Shown here piece by piece: positions 10,832-21,844 of a DNA stretch of 64,000 bases. The notes beneath the pieces were generated by a model that saw nothing but the letters and a program-made list of their open reading frames with translations, had not been told where the DNA came from and made no database searches. The first letter of the stretch is position 1. The number at the start of each line of letters is the position of its first letter. A program made the translations under genes and the position numbers. The stretch covers positions 8,494,001 through 8,558,000 of the forward strand of contig JBBMOL010000016.1 in assembly GCA_037954665.1 (NCBI GenBank), written 5' to 3'. Source of the DNA: Laguncularia racemosa (taxonomy: Eukaryota; Streptophyta; Magnoliopsida; Myrtales; Combretaceae).

Positions 10832-11490
10832 TCTTGTATCTTATGTCTATATTTTGCTTTAAAAAGCTTAATCCATAAATACTTCCCACATAAAAATTCC
10901 CATGCTCTCTTAATCATAAATACTTGATTGCATGTCTTCAAATTTACCAAATCCTGGCCTCCATATTCCTTTAAAGTAGTTAATTTTTGTCATCCATCGC
11001 AATGCACTCTTTGTTTAGAATCACAACTTCCCCAGGCAAAATTCCTTGTAATTCTATCCATTTGTTCAATAGTTCCTTTAGGAATATTACATACTTGTAA
11101 GAGAAGGTAGGTAAAGCATTGAGAGTAGATTTAGTTAAGATAGTCCTCCTAGCCATACTCAAAAGTTTACCTCTCTAGCCATTTAATTTACTTTGCATTT
11201 TACCTAATAAGAATTGAACTGATATTTTTTTTGAAATCCTTCCATCTACCAATGAAAATCCAATATATTTACCAAACTCCTTAGCCTCCATAAATTAGGT
11301 TATATTAACAATATTTTCTTTTCTCCATTTATCAACATTTTTTGAGAAAAATATTGTCGTTTTCTCCTTATTTACCTTCAAACATGATAACTTCTCGGAA
11401 GAACCTAATAGCCTTCTAGTATTACATGCCGCCTTTTCATATGCCTTAGCAAATAAAATAACATCATCTACAAAAAATACATGAGATAAT
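10832..11490 (-). pseudogene. L1 LINE ORF2, middle part (RT YxDD region)
   Basis: The minus strand reads through the reverse-transcriptase catalytic core of an L1-type LINE: LLSHVFFVDDVILFAKAYEK (about 11420-11490; the family's F/YADD box is FVDD here), then SCLKVNKEKTTIFFSKNV, then GKYIGFSLVDGRISKK (frames shift) and SMARRTILTKSTLNALPTF. These follow the RT palm and thumb order. Stops are present. The 5' neighbour in the element is at 14808-15690, beyond the Copia insertion; the 3' neighbour is at 3984-5297, beyond the CACTA insertion. Confidence 0.88.
11401..11490. repeat. 90-bp direct repeat flanking Copia (left copy)
   Basis: This LINE-derived 90-bp block recurs at 14808-14897 in the same orientation with about 7 mismatches (roughly 92% identity). 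The two copies abut the two ends of the truncated Copia element: the right copy begins at the first base after its 5' LTR, and the left copy ends where Copia sequence starts. Confidence 0.9.
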
Positions 11491-11504
11491 AAAATAACAT
11501 AATC

Positions 11505-14371
11505 TAATTTAGTTTGCATGGCTGAAATCCATTCCTACTGTTGAACAGCGTAGGAATATGTACATGGGACTTGGAAATTGAGTACATTGGCCATAGAAAA
11601 AACAAAATCATGAGGGTAATTATGAAATGTATTGGAAGAAAATAAGGGGTAAGAAGAAACAGGAAAATTAGAAGGAGTAGAAACAAGGGAAGAAGAATGA
11701 TTATAGTATAAAGTGTGTATATAGGACCATAACCAGTGTGGTGAGTGGCGAGAGCGAGAAGATCTGCGGAGAGATGGTGTTTCTTTATGTACAGAAGAAT
11801 CAATGGAAGGAGGTTGGTTTGGAGCAAAGGGAACAGAAGGAGAACAACTAGGGACAAAAGGAGTAGTAAGGTAATCAGTAGACAAAGAGGGATGTGGAAA
11901 GGAAGAGTTGGACGGATCAGCAACATGAAGAGAGGTACTAGAAATATTAGAAGATGCAACAAAAGGAAATGTATTTTCATGGAATATAACATCTCGACTA
12001 ACTAAAGCGTTACCCTTACGTAAATCATATAATTTATATCCCTTTTGTCTAGGAATATAACCTAGAAAGATACATCAAACACCTGTAGAATCAAATTTAT
12101 CTAGATGATAAGTATAATCAATAGCAAAACATAAGCAACCCATTACTAGTAATTGATGATACGAAGGTGGTTTGTTGAATAAAACTTCATAAGGAGATTT
12201 CCAGTGAAGGTTAGAAGTAGGCATGAGATTGATCAAGTGTGTGGCAGTTAGTATGCATTCCCCCTAAAAAGATTTAGGTAAATGAGCTTGGAGCTGTAAA
12301 GCACGTGTGGTTTCAATGATATGCCTATTTTTACACTCTACAAGGCCATTTTGTTGTGGTGTATATGGGGATGATTTATGATGAATAATGCTAAGTTCAT
12401 GGAAGATAGGTTAACATTGATGAGATAAAAATTTAGCTCCATTATCAGTGTGAATGATCTTAGGAACAACATGAAATTGATTCTTAATGAGCTTAAGAAA
12501 CTTATCTAGAAAATTTATAGTTTGACACTTAGAATTCATAAGATATATCTAAGTACATGAATTGAAATCATCAAGAATAGTTAAGAAAAAATTAACTCCA
12601 ATAATGGAAGGTACTGAATAAGGACCCCAAATATCTATATGTAACATATCAAAGACATTGTTTGTATGGGACCTAGACTTAGGAAAAGGAAGTCTATGGA
12701 TTTTGGCTACATCACAAACATCACAACAAAAATTAGTAAGATTGGAATGAGTAAAACAATGTACATGCTGTAATTTGGACAAAGGTACATGACTTAAATG
12801 TTTATGGAACAACTGAATTAAAGACTCATTATTTTGAGTATGAGAAATGTGAACAAAAGAAAGAGATACATCGGCTTGTAGCAGATATAACCCACTGGAC
12901 TCTTTGCCAATGACCACCACATGATTATTGACTTGGTCCTGAAAAGTAATTGTAGTAGTGTTAATGTGTGCCACTAAGTTGTTATCTTTAAGTAGTCGAC
13001 AAACTGATAACAAGTTATGAGAAAAATTGGGCACATAAAGGACATAGCGCAAAGTAATGGAAGAACTAATATGTACCAATCCACAAAGCTGGACTGATTT
13101 AAAATGTCCATTAGGTAAACGAATTGAAATGGGATATGGCAAGGTGGAAGTATAAAAAAGAAGTGAAAAATGAGGTGTAATATGGTCAGTAGACTCTGAA
13201 TCAATTATCCAATATCCTATATCATTACTCATAGTGTTCAAACAAGAGGAAGTAGATGTTGTACCAACAAAATTAAGAGAGCTCAGATTCGATGCCTCAA
13301 CTTATGCATCATCTTCAAGAGTTCACCACACAATCCTTGTAACATCTTTGAATCATAGATGGAACTTCCTGTATTCATATAATCTGCAGCAGAACTTGTT
13401 TGCGTAACAGAGGATGGAACATTCCTTGTTCATACTATTGAATATGAGTTATCATCCAGTGGAGTAGTGCAACCAACGTTGAGCAAAGAATTAAAACAAT
13501 TCATTGCTGTTTTATTGGATAGCTTTCCCAAATTTGATTTCTTCCCTTTATACCAATCCAGATATCTAATAAGTTGGAAACATGTCTCAATGTTATATCC
13601 TTTAGTCTTGCAATTTCTACAAAATGGTCGTTTTCCTTTCTTTTTATCAGACCCACCGCTAGTATTGCCTCTATTGGTAGTATTGCCTCTATTGCTAGTA
13701 TTGCTATTTCCAATAGGGACCCGGTTAAATTGAAATGCAGACATTTCTGTTTCATTTGTCCTTCCAGTGTTAATTTTTCACTACCTCTTAACTTGTTAGA
13801 TCAAATAGTATGCCTTGTTAATCGAAGGCAAAGGATCCATAGCTAAGATTTGACTTTTCACCATCTCAAAACTATCATTCAAGCCCATGAGGAATTGAAC
13901 CAGCCTAGTTTCTGACTCAAAAGCTAAAATTCATTCTTGAAGTTGACAATTGCAGTGAGATAAACCTTCACAAGAACATGTGGGATAAGCATGTAGCACT
14001 TGCAACTCATCTCAATACTTCTTCAATTTGTTATAATATGTTGCTATGGACTGCTTCAATTGTTTAAGATTGCAAATTTCATGTTGGAGTTAAAAGATCA
14101 GAGGACCATTACTTTGCCTGTACTATTCTTTTACTTCATTCCACAAATCATACGCAGATTGAGCAAACACATAGTTTTGAGATATCTCCTTAACCATAGA
14201 GTTCAAAATCCATAGTCTCACCATGCAGTTGCATCTCTCCCATTGAAGTAGATTTGATGAATTCGATTTAGGTTTAGACGAACTATCATCAACAAAACCT
14301 AATTTCATTTTTGAACATAATCCCATCTTAATCGATCGAGCCCACGCTAAGTAATTTAAACCAGTAAACAT
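11505..14371 (-). pseudogene. Copia gag-protease-integrase polyprotein relic
   Basis: Order on the minus strand: gag N-terminus MFTGLNYLAWARSIKMGLCS (14371-14310); a gag core with many stops; a CCHC knuckle CRNCKTKGYNIETC (histidine replaced by asparagine) followed by FQLIRYLDWYKGKK (13650-13570); protease with IIDSESTDHITPH, where the catalytic DSGA/DTGA box has lost its glycine and alanine (about 13200); GAG-pre-integrase with LFHKHLSHVPLSKL and a CxxC zinc motif (about 12840-12700); integrase starting MLHIDIWGPYSVPS (about 12650) and running to about 11990; then a linker with SLRRSSRSRHSPHWL and the beginning of RT. The longest intact stretch is 230 codons (12549-13241). Glycine loss in the protease and the knuckle change show it is inactive. 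Confidence 0.88.
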
Positions 14372-14540
14372 GATGTTTCCAATAGCTATATTAGGATTAT
14401 CTGAACTCGCAAGATATGAAGGATCTAAGTCAAGAAAATTATTACTCTATTCTTTTACTGAACTACTATGTTTAGACAAATTAGACATGATCACATGCAC
14501 AATCTTGCTCAAGAAAATTGTATTAGATCTTACCGATGGA

Positions 14541-14552
14541 GCTTTGATACCA
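14541..14552 (-). promoter_or_regulatory. Primer binding site (initiator tRNA-Met type)
   Basis: The minus-strand sequence TGGTATCAAAGC lies directly inside the LTR at 14553. It matches the 3' end complement of initiator methionine tRNA with one change from the usual TGGTATCAGAGC. Confidence 0.85.
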
Positions 14553-14807
14553 TGTAAAGTAGTGCTTTGCCATTGAATCCGATTTTGTATAATATCTATG
14601 TACTAGTGTGTTGTATCAGTAGATGAGGAAGCAATGCAGAAGAAGAAGAGAAAGCTATGGGAAAGTAGTTATATTTGTTCTTATTTTCAACTATACAAGC
14701 TTGTTATTTATACTGATAACAGAAACTAACTAATGACTAGAATAACTAATTAGCTATGTACACCTGGACTAATAAGTAGCATCTATTATGTACATATAAT
14801 GTTAACA
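14553..14807 (-). repeat. Copia 5' LTR (255 bp)
   Basis: Bounded by TGTAAAG and GTTAACA (TG...CA), adjacent to a primer binding site on one side and to LINE sequence on the other. No second copy occurs in the window. Confidence 0.85.
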
Positions 14808-15690
14808 GAACCCAATAGCCTCCCAATATTACATGCCGCCTTTTCATATGCCTTAGCAAATAAAATACCTTCATCCACAAAAAATACATGAGATAATTTA
14901 AACTTAGATTGTCACACCTTTAATGGTTCTCACATTTTTTCCTTCACTTGGTTTTCAATCATTCTACTAAAAAATTCCTATGCTATGATGAAAAAATGAG
15001 GCAAAATTGGAGGATCTTGACTAATATCCCTACTTAGACAGAAACTTTCCAAAGTATTTCCATTCATCACAATCTTATTAGATGTAGACGAAATACAAGA
15101 ATCAATCATATCAATCCATCATTGTGGGAAATTCAAACAATGAAGTGCTTAATGAATATATCCCCATTCAATGCTTTCATATGTTTTATGAATATCTAGA
15201 TTCATAATCATCCAGCCCTCCTTGCCTTTTTTGTTTTTACAACTATGCAAAATTTCATTAACTAGCAATATGTTATCCATTGCCTTCCTACCAAGTATAA
15301 AGCTGGATTGACTTGAATGAATAAAGCTGTCTAAGAAAGGCCTCGGTCGATGCACCAAAATCTTGGCTATAATTTTATAGACGGTAGTAGATAGACTAAT
15401 AGGTCTAAATTGGAATACTTGATTTGCACCTTTTTGCTTTGGAATTAATACCGATAGAGTGTTATTAATGAAGTCCAGTATCACCCCTTTACTAAAAGTT
15501 CTCATAACAAAATTAGTAATCGACGAACCAACAATATGCCATGTTTCTTATAGGACTTAGTATGAAGGCCATTGTTATCCGGAGTTTTCCAAGGCCCTAT
15601 CGGCTTCATAGCATAAAAAATCTCTCGTGTTATAATCAGCTTTCCTGATTCATTTTTTTGTTCATATGATTCGAGTCCAATCAAACAAAA
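14808..15690 (-). pseudogene. L1 LINE ORF2, RT N-terminal part; 5' truncated
   Basis: The minus strand encodes the fingers and palm of an L1-type reverse transcriptase: LIPKQKGANQVFQFRPISLS, TTVYKIIAKILVHR, SFIHSSQSSFILGRKAMDNI and MNLDIHKTYESIEW (15149-15505), then LESFCLSRDISQDPPILPHF (about 15060-14990), then KLSHVFFVDEGILFAKAYEK (14890-14830). The catalytic D...E block of RT is recognisable. The upstream endonuclease domain is not found beyond 15690, so the copy is 5'-truncated, as is usual for LINEs. The first 90 bp (14808-14897) are repeated at 11401-11490. Confidence 0.9.
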
Positions 15691-17800
15691 ATAAAATCTC
15701 CACTCTAAAATATAAATTATATTATGTATAGCTATGAGTAGGGTTGTATTTATAGGGATTGGTAAAATTTACTTATTTTTAAAGAGTAACAAATCAAAAC
15801 AAAGTAAAGATGGGGGGTTTTAAAAAAATTAAAATAAATTTAATAAAACTAAAATAAAATTATCAAAATATTAAAAATAATTTACCAATAAAAAGTAATG
15901 TAAGTTAAAAGAGAAAATCAATAATAATGAATATCTAACCAAAGGTATAATTACAATTGTGATTCACAGAATTGATCATTAATGCAAAAATAATTTTTCT
16001 TTATCCGGAATAAATTGGTTAAGGCTATTAACAAGCTCTAATGATCTATCTCTCCTTACTTTTTCATTAATCAAAACAAGCTCTTTAATTATTTCTCTTG
16101 TTGACTAAACATCCCTAAACAAGCTCTTAGGGTTTAATCCATCAATAGCATTAGGAATTTGAGAGATTACTAATTCTAGCCAACAAATCACAAGATTAAA
16201 CAAACATTAAGATGGTTAAACAATTATGGATATTTAATGTTCTAATTGGAAATATGTTGTTTTCGTTAGTTCAGCAAAAGGATCCCATTTTGAGTCAATC
16301 AAACAAAATAATAATATTAAGAAATCTAGAAGATATATAAATACTCAAGATGAAGAAAAGAATGATGAAAATTAATATGATTTCACAAGTCTTGAAGAGC
16401 TAAAACTTGTAATCATCTTTTGACTAGAAGAAATTTAACTACTAATATCCATGGAAAGAGCACAAGGAAAAAAGAAAAAAAAAAAGAAAAAGAAAAGTCT
16501 TTAACCACTACTATTGAATTCTCCAAAACTTCCGTCTCTCTTGTGAATGCATAAATACCCACACTTCCAATCTAGGAATGTCTTTATATTTGTATCCTTG
16601 AAATGTATGGGATATGTGATTAGAGATAAGTTGGACCAAAGACGTGTGACATCATCTGCATGCATGTTCGATTGGGCTTGAATTGTAAATTGTAGTTGAC
16701 ATTTGATACTAGCAAATGTACCATGATGGATGGTAGATGTGTTGACACTATATCAAGCCATTCCTTTATGAAAAACTTGTGCTTGGCTACATTTCTTTTT
16801 TTTTTTTCTCTCACTTTTTTTTTTTTCAATATGACTTTTTCACTTGAGTTGGCTATATATACACACACACATGAATGCAATAGTAAAAAAGAAGAAGATA
16901 AAAATTGTATAAGGGAGAACTCATCATGGAGGAAGTAAATATTCCTTTAAAATTTTTTAATTCCATTTCCTCCAATTTTGATTATTCAATGATCTAATTT
17001 TTCGCATTATCTTGGAGAGTAAGAATTCCATTTTTGGATCATCTAGCCATAGCTATAGCATGAAATAATTTTTTATTTTGCTCAATACTTAAAGGGTCAA
17101 GTTTTAGAATTATTTTGAAAACCCTAATATGGCTACATTAAAATCAAATTTGATATAACTATTATAATATATAATTTTGGAAATTTTCATCATTTGCATC
17201 TTTTCATTAGTAATACCCTTTGAAATATTTTTCAAATATTTATAATATTTATTTTTATCACGTATACCTTTTTTATTATTAGTTGTAGATATCTCATTTT
17301 TGCCCTATTTTGATTAGTTTTTATGAAAATAAAGCCAGGTTTATGAATTAAAATAATAATAATAATAAATAATAAGAACGCGTGATGATGAAAATGATAA
17401 AGAAATAAAAAAAAATAAAAAAGACATAAAAATAATAAAAGAATTAAAACTATGATTTTTAGGTTGATAAATAGAAATAGGATAATATAGGGTAGGCCTT
17501 TTAGGCCAAATGTGAGGTATAGTTAATAAAATGTAGTCCAACTGTTATAAAGGGTTAAAGTAAAATTGTTTGTAATAAATAAATGAGAAAAAGTTAGGCT
17601 TAGTTAGTTGTGGTTTAGCCATACACATGTAAGGGGTATCAGAGCACGAGTTTGAGCTATGCTTATATGTGTTTTTTTGGATCAATTTGGGAAGGTCACG
17701 TGGTAATTATGTGATCATCTTCCCCAGCTAGACAGCTATGCAAAAGAATAAAAAAAAGAGGGAGAAACCCACTAAATAATACTATTTTAAAAAATCATGA
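15691..17800. other. AT-rich intergenic DNA, no gene
   Basis: No coding region or repeat family recognised. It contains A-rich runs (16460-16495), T-runs (16795-16830) and AAT-rich sequence. A plus-strand string GGTATCAGAGCACGAG at 17636-17651 resembles a retrotransposon primer binding site, but no LTR could be found next to it. Confidence 0.5.
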
Positions 17801-17819
17801 AATAACGTATCTAGAAAAA

Positions 17820-18070
17820 TTATTTCAAAAATAAGTTTTAAAGTCACAGATTTGAAATGTGCCTTCAATTGAGCCAAAATTGGCACAACTGAATGCGCAG
17901 AAGACTTGAAACACGCCTTCAAAGAAAATGATTGAGGGTGTAGACTTCTACTAAAGGCACATACGTGGTTTATGCCTTTAAGCAAAATGCTTGAGAGCAC
18001 AGACCACATTCGTGCCCTAAAAAAATTTGCTTGAAGGTGTAAAGCAAGTTTGCGCCTTTAGTACATGCCA
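17820..18070. repeat. Cluster of degenerate GCAC/CTTCAAGC repeats
   Basis: Four or five imperfect units of about 50-60 bp built on GCACAGACCACRTTYGTGCC followed by a TTAAGCAAAATGCTTGA-like hairpin, partly in inverted orientation (e.g. around 17885, 17960, 18000 and 18045). The pattern is like subterminal repeats of CACTA or Mutator-type DNA transposons, but no terminus or target duplication was found. Confidence 0.55.
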
Positions 18071-19086
18071 CACTTCCTCGTACAATTAATCCTACCGTGA
18101 AAAAGAGTTTGTTAAATATCCATTGTCTACATATCCACTGCAAGCCTATAACTTGCAAACCTTTTAAAAAAAAAATGCTTACAAGCCTACTTTAACAAAG
18201 TTATGGACACTACAGTATTTCAAATTAATAATATAAATTAGAAACAGAGCACATTCATTTTTATTTTTCCTTTTGCAAACTCTATTTCTTCCTTTATTTT
18301 TCTCTCTTTTGCAAGAAGACGAAGTTCTCTACAACTACGAAATGGTGGGATTTGAGAGATCTATCATTTCCTCAACGAAAAAACCTGATTAATCTACATT
18401 CTAGTATATATTTTGATAAAAAGTTAAAGTTTTTTGGTTATTGTGTTAGTTTTCATCATTTGACAAAACTTTTGCCATAATTCTTTGTAATGTTATGTTT
18501 TTTTTTTTAAAATATTAGTGCTTGTTATTAGTTTATAGTGTGTTAGACATAATTTATGTAAATCTTGTGATATGTAACATGCAGTAGTTAATTTTTTTTT
18601 ATTAGTATAGGAATAAGATCAACATTATGCTGATAAAAATTTTCATATTAATTTTAAATGTCAAATTTAGGTTTATTCTCTAACTTTGGGTGTTCTATTC
18701 TTTTCCCTTATCTTTTTTCATTTGCTAAATAGTAAGATTACATAAACTTGAAATAATAATGGTAGCAAAAATTAATTTTTTTTTATTTTTTTAATTTTAC
18801 ATATTTTGTTATAGGTTTTATAGGTTTTACATATGAAATACTTGTAATATCATATATAAATTACTTTTTCAATATATATAAACTTAAAATTTATAAAAAG
18901 GGCAAAATTTACAAGTCTCATAGGATATAATGTATCTTGTAGGTTTTACAAGGAAAATATTCTAAGTTAGTTCTAAGGTGTTATAGAATAGGTTTCGATT
19001 CAAAATTTGATAACTTATACCTTATAGGGTAGAATACGAGTAAAACCTCATACCTCTTTTGCCATGTACCCACTCAGCTCTATTTT
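18071..19086. other. AT-rich intergenic DNA, no gene
   Basis: Nothing recognisable beyond simple A/T runs. Confidence 0.5.
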
Positions 19087-20033
19087 CTTAGTTGAAACAA
19101 CCAACTTTTAAATATATTCTCTTCAGCCATCTTAAGTACCTATTTTACTAAATAATCATTAACCTCTATTAATTAGGATAAGGTAAAATTGGTAATCTTG
19201 ACTATCCCCCACTAACTAGTATACCTTGACTAGAATAATTACTAATATACCCTCACTTATCAAAATAAAGAAAGGTTATTTTAGTAATCATGTTATTTAA
19301 TCCAACTTGAATGAATATTAGATTTTCTAATTTACTAATTTACCTTTGATTGAAATTACTAAATTATCCTTAATTTAATTTATTTGAATTTGCGAGGCTT
19401 TTCATAAACACTACATCATCATTTTTTGAAGCACGAAGAAAAATTTTAATGAGGAAACTTATTTAATGCGATACGCAAATCTAAATAACTTAATTAAATT
19501 TTGATACAAAAATATAAAACTTTTACAACCCATTTACTTAGAGGTAATAGAGAGGAAATAAAATAGTTATTTCCTTTTTAACTATTTATTACCTTATTTA
19601 CTTAAAAAATGATGAATGAATTTTAATTATTAGGGTTTTTCTATTTCTACTCTATTAAAAATATGGAATTTTTAATTCCTTCCGTAATGAGAATAAAAAG
19701 TTAAAGTATTATAATCAATATATTTTCATTAATAATGCAATTAATGACAGTAAATAAGGTAAACTGTAGTAATTTTATTCGTACTCTTAATTTAATATTA
19801 TAATTAATGAAGTGAAATAAATATATGATAACAAGCAGGAAAGAGAGCATCAGCAAAACCGATTTCTTGAGAACCGGCCTAATCACACCTGATTTACTGT
19901 TCTTTCACAAACGAAGAAAATAAATTACCACTTTAGGAAACTGCATATTGCTACTTCTTTTTTCATGGTCTCTTTGTTTTGTATACAAGTGCAACTCTTT
20001 AACTCAGTCACAACAAAACATTAAGGCTTAACC
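19087..20033. repeat. Right arm of ~1 kb inverted duplication
   Basis: Inverted copy of 619-1577. It lacks the MITE present in the left arm and shows its empty target near 19375-19390. It has about 300 bp of extra sequence (about 19535-19840) not in the left arm; this contains a short inverted pair TTACTTAGAGGTAAT / ATTACCTTATTTACTT near its left side. The arm ends about 45 bp downstream of the DUF4079 stop codon. Confidence 0.85.
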
Positions 20034-20079
20034 AAGCACAAAATGGCAGCTGATGAGAGTGAAAAGTATTATGGAAGAG

Positions 20080-20621
20080 TCAAGGCCACTTGGTGAATTC
20101 GAATACTTTGGGAACAATATCGAATCCGGTTGGGATCTGCCACAAAAATAGCACCACATTCAAGACATTGAGAGCAATGTGAAGATTCCTAGCAGTCTCA
20201 TTCCCTTTCTGCATTGCTGGTACCCATGCTGCTGCCGCCACCCATAGCAAGGTCATAGCTGCATATGCGCGCACAGCACACACGAAGACGATCGAAACGA
20301 TGTGATATAGGAGTAATAGTTCGTGTTAGCAGGTCTGGTTGGTATTTTCTTTTATATCAAATCCATGTTAGTGTCAAAAGCACATCAAAATTGTAGTTCG
20401 TATATCTTTATATTTATTCATCTTATGATCGTTTCTTTCATATTTCACGTTTTGTCTAAATAACCTTGTTCTTAATTTTATTGGGTTCACATTGGTGTTA
20501 TTATGTGTCATGTCCCAAATTGCCAGCAGTATTGTAAGCATGCCGTCTAAGACAATAATAACTGTACCTGCTCCGGCAAACAAATGGGGTCGTGTACCTG
20601 CTCCAACAAACGAATGGGGTC
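20080..20621 (-). pseudogene. DUF4079 membrane protein gene, 3' fragment
   Basis: Two exons on the minus strand match the C-terminus of plant DUF4079 proteins, chloroplast-predicted membrane proteins of unknown function. Exon 20568-20621 reads GPHSFVGAG..PHLFAGAG and ends at GT (GTACAG). A 309-bp intron follows, ending in an AG acceptor (TATGCAG). Exon 20080-20258 reads MTLLWVAAAAWVPAMQKGNE then TARNLHIALNVLNVVLFLW and QIPTGFDIVPKVFEFTKWP before a stop. The last exon has no internal stop, GT-AG ends are intact and the frame joins across the intron. Two hydrophobic segments are visible. Upstream exons are not found above 20640, so the gene is 5'-truncated. A 30-bp tandem duplication spans the end of the first exon and its donor. 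Confidence 0.85.
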
Positions 20622-20714
20622 CTGGAAGAGCAATTTGGAAAGAGAAAACTTTCAATAGGCATAATAATAATGCAGCCAATTGACATGTAAAGTAAATATT
20701 ATGTAACTTTGGGC

Positions 20715-21285
20715 TTATTTTTTAGTAACCCCTTTGTAAAGATTTCAAATTGTATGGATTTCTATGTTTTTTCAAAAGTTCTCACTTGCACCTTTTGAAA
20801 AGTTGATATGACAAATGATGTATACATTTAGCTTACTTGGTATGGCAATGTACATGATTTAATATATTTAATTAATTAATTTTTTTAATATAAAAAAATT
20901 TGGAAAATAAAAATAAAAATAAAAAAGAAAAATTGAAATGAAATGAAGAGGAAAAATATCGGATTGAACGAAAAATGAAGTTTGTTGCTTTGCCCAGCAT
21001 TGCCATTGGCCACTCTCTTCCCTTGGGTGAATCTTTATTCTTTTTAATCCGATTTTTTTTTTTCATTTTATACCAATTTCTTTTTTTTTTATATTCTAAA
21101 AGTTTTTAAAATTTTTTAAAAACATAAATTAATTAAATATATTATATCATTTACACATTAGCGTCAAGTCAATCAAATATATACATCATTCGCCCTATTA
21201 GCTTTAAGTGTTTACTTTTGAGAAAGATAGACATCCATGTGATTTTAAAAGTTTTCCAAGAAAATTAGTGTAATTTATTCTATAA
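20715..21285. mobile_element. Fold-back/MITE with ~190-bp inverted repeats
   Basis: The left arm, about 20715-20885, matches the reverse complement of about 21115-21285. The best block is AATGATGTATA (20813) versus its inverse at 21180-21190, and AATATATTTAATTAATTAAT against its inverse at 21127-21145. The loop (20886-21114) holds A- and T-rich runs and no gene. Exact ends and target duplication are unclear. Confidence 0.7.
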
Positions 21286-21844
21286 AGAAAAGAAGTTTTA
21301 CACATTTTAAGATATTTATTGGCTCATAAAATGTCGAACCAGGCTTAGAAAGAGTTCTCCAAAGCTTTTATTAACAATTGACTATTAAGGTAAATGTGGC
21401 ATAGATGCTAGAAAATAATAATCTAATAACCTAGATTGATTGTCCAGAATATATAAGCCATAAATAATAATCTAATAACCTAACTATGACATTAGATATA
21501 ATTTGTAGTACATGCCCGTCACGTTAATTTTTTTTTTTTAAAAAAGACAATATATGATAGAAAAGACAATAATAAATCATTGTAGGTAATACTAGAAGAT
21601 AATAATAATAAATTATTTAGAATATATAAATGGTTCAGTATATATGTATTATTAAAGCGATTGTGGTTGCTTTCATTGTGTTAGATATTAATAGTATTCT
21701 TCCCCTTTCAAAATTACAGTAAAAGTTTAATGTGTTTACCCTTTTTTTCAACTATAAAATAATTCATAAAAGGATCGTATTAGGAAGACCCATTTTTAGG
21801 GTAACTGCTCCCTAAGTTTACTTTATAGGTGCCTTTACTTATTT
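21286..21844. other. AT-rich, no gene
   Basis: Nothing recognisable. There is a T8/A6 run at about 21531-21545. Confidence 0.5.

Larger units (their letters stand above)
11491..14807 (-). mobile_element. One-ended Copia element, RT to 3' LTR missing
   Basis: A Ty1/Copia element on the minus strand with one LTR (14553-14807), a primer binding site (14541-14552), gag, protease and integrase, ending abruptly just as reverse transcriptase should begin (EWISAMQ near 11510-11530). RT, RNase H and the second LTR are absent. It is embedded in the L1 LINE and bounded by 90-bp direct repeats of LINE sequence instead of the usual 5-bp duplication. Confidence 0.88.

Noticed and set aside
11535..11992. 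Overlapping minus-strand frames of 162 and 116 codons as a host membrane protein
   Set aside because: They are two frames of the serine/proline-rich linker between Copia integrase and RT; the leucine-rich reading is a shadow.
17636..17651. GGTATCAGAGCACGAG, a primer-binding-site-like string on the plus strand
   Set aside because: No LTR edge, second LTR or gag nearby. The match could be a relic or chance, so I did not call an element.
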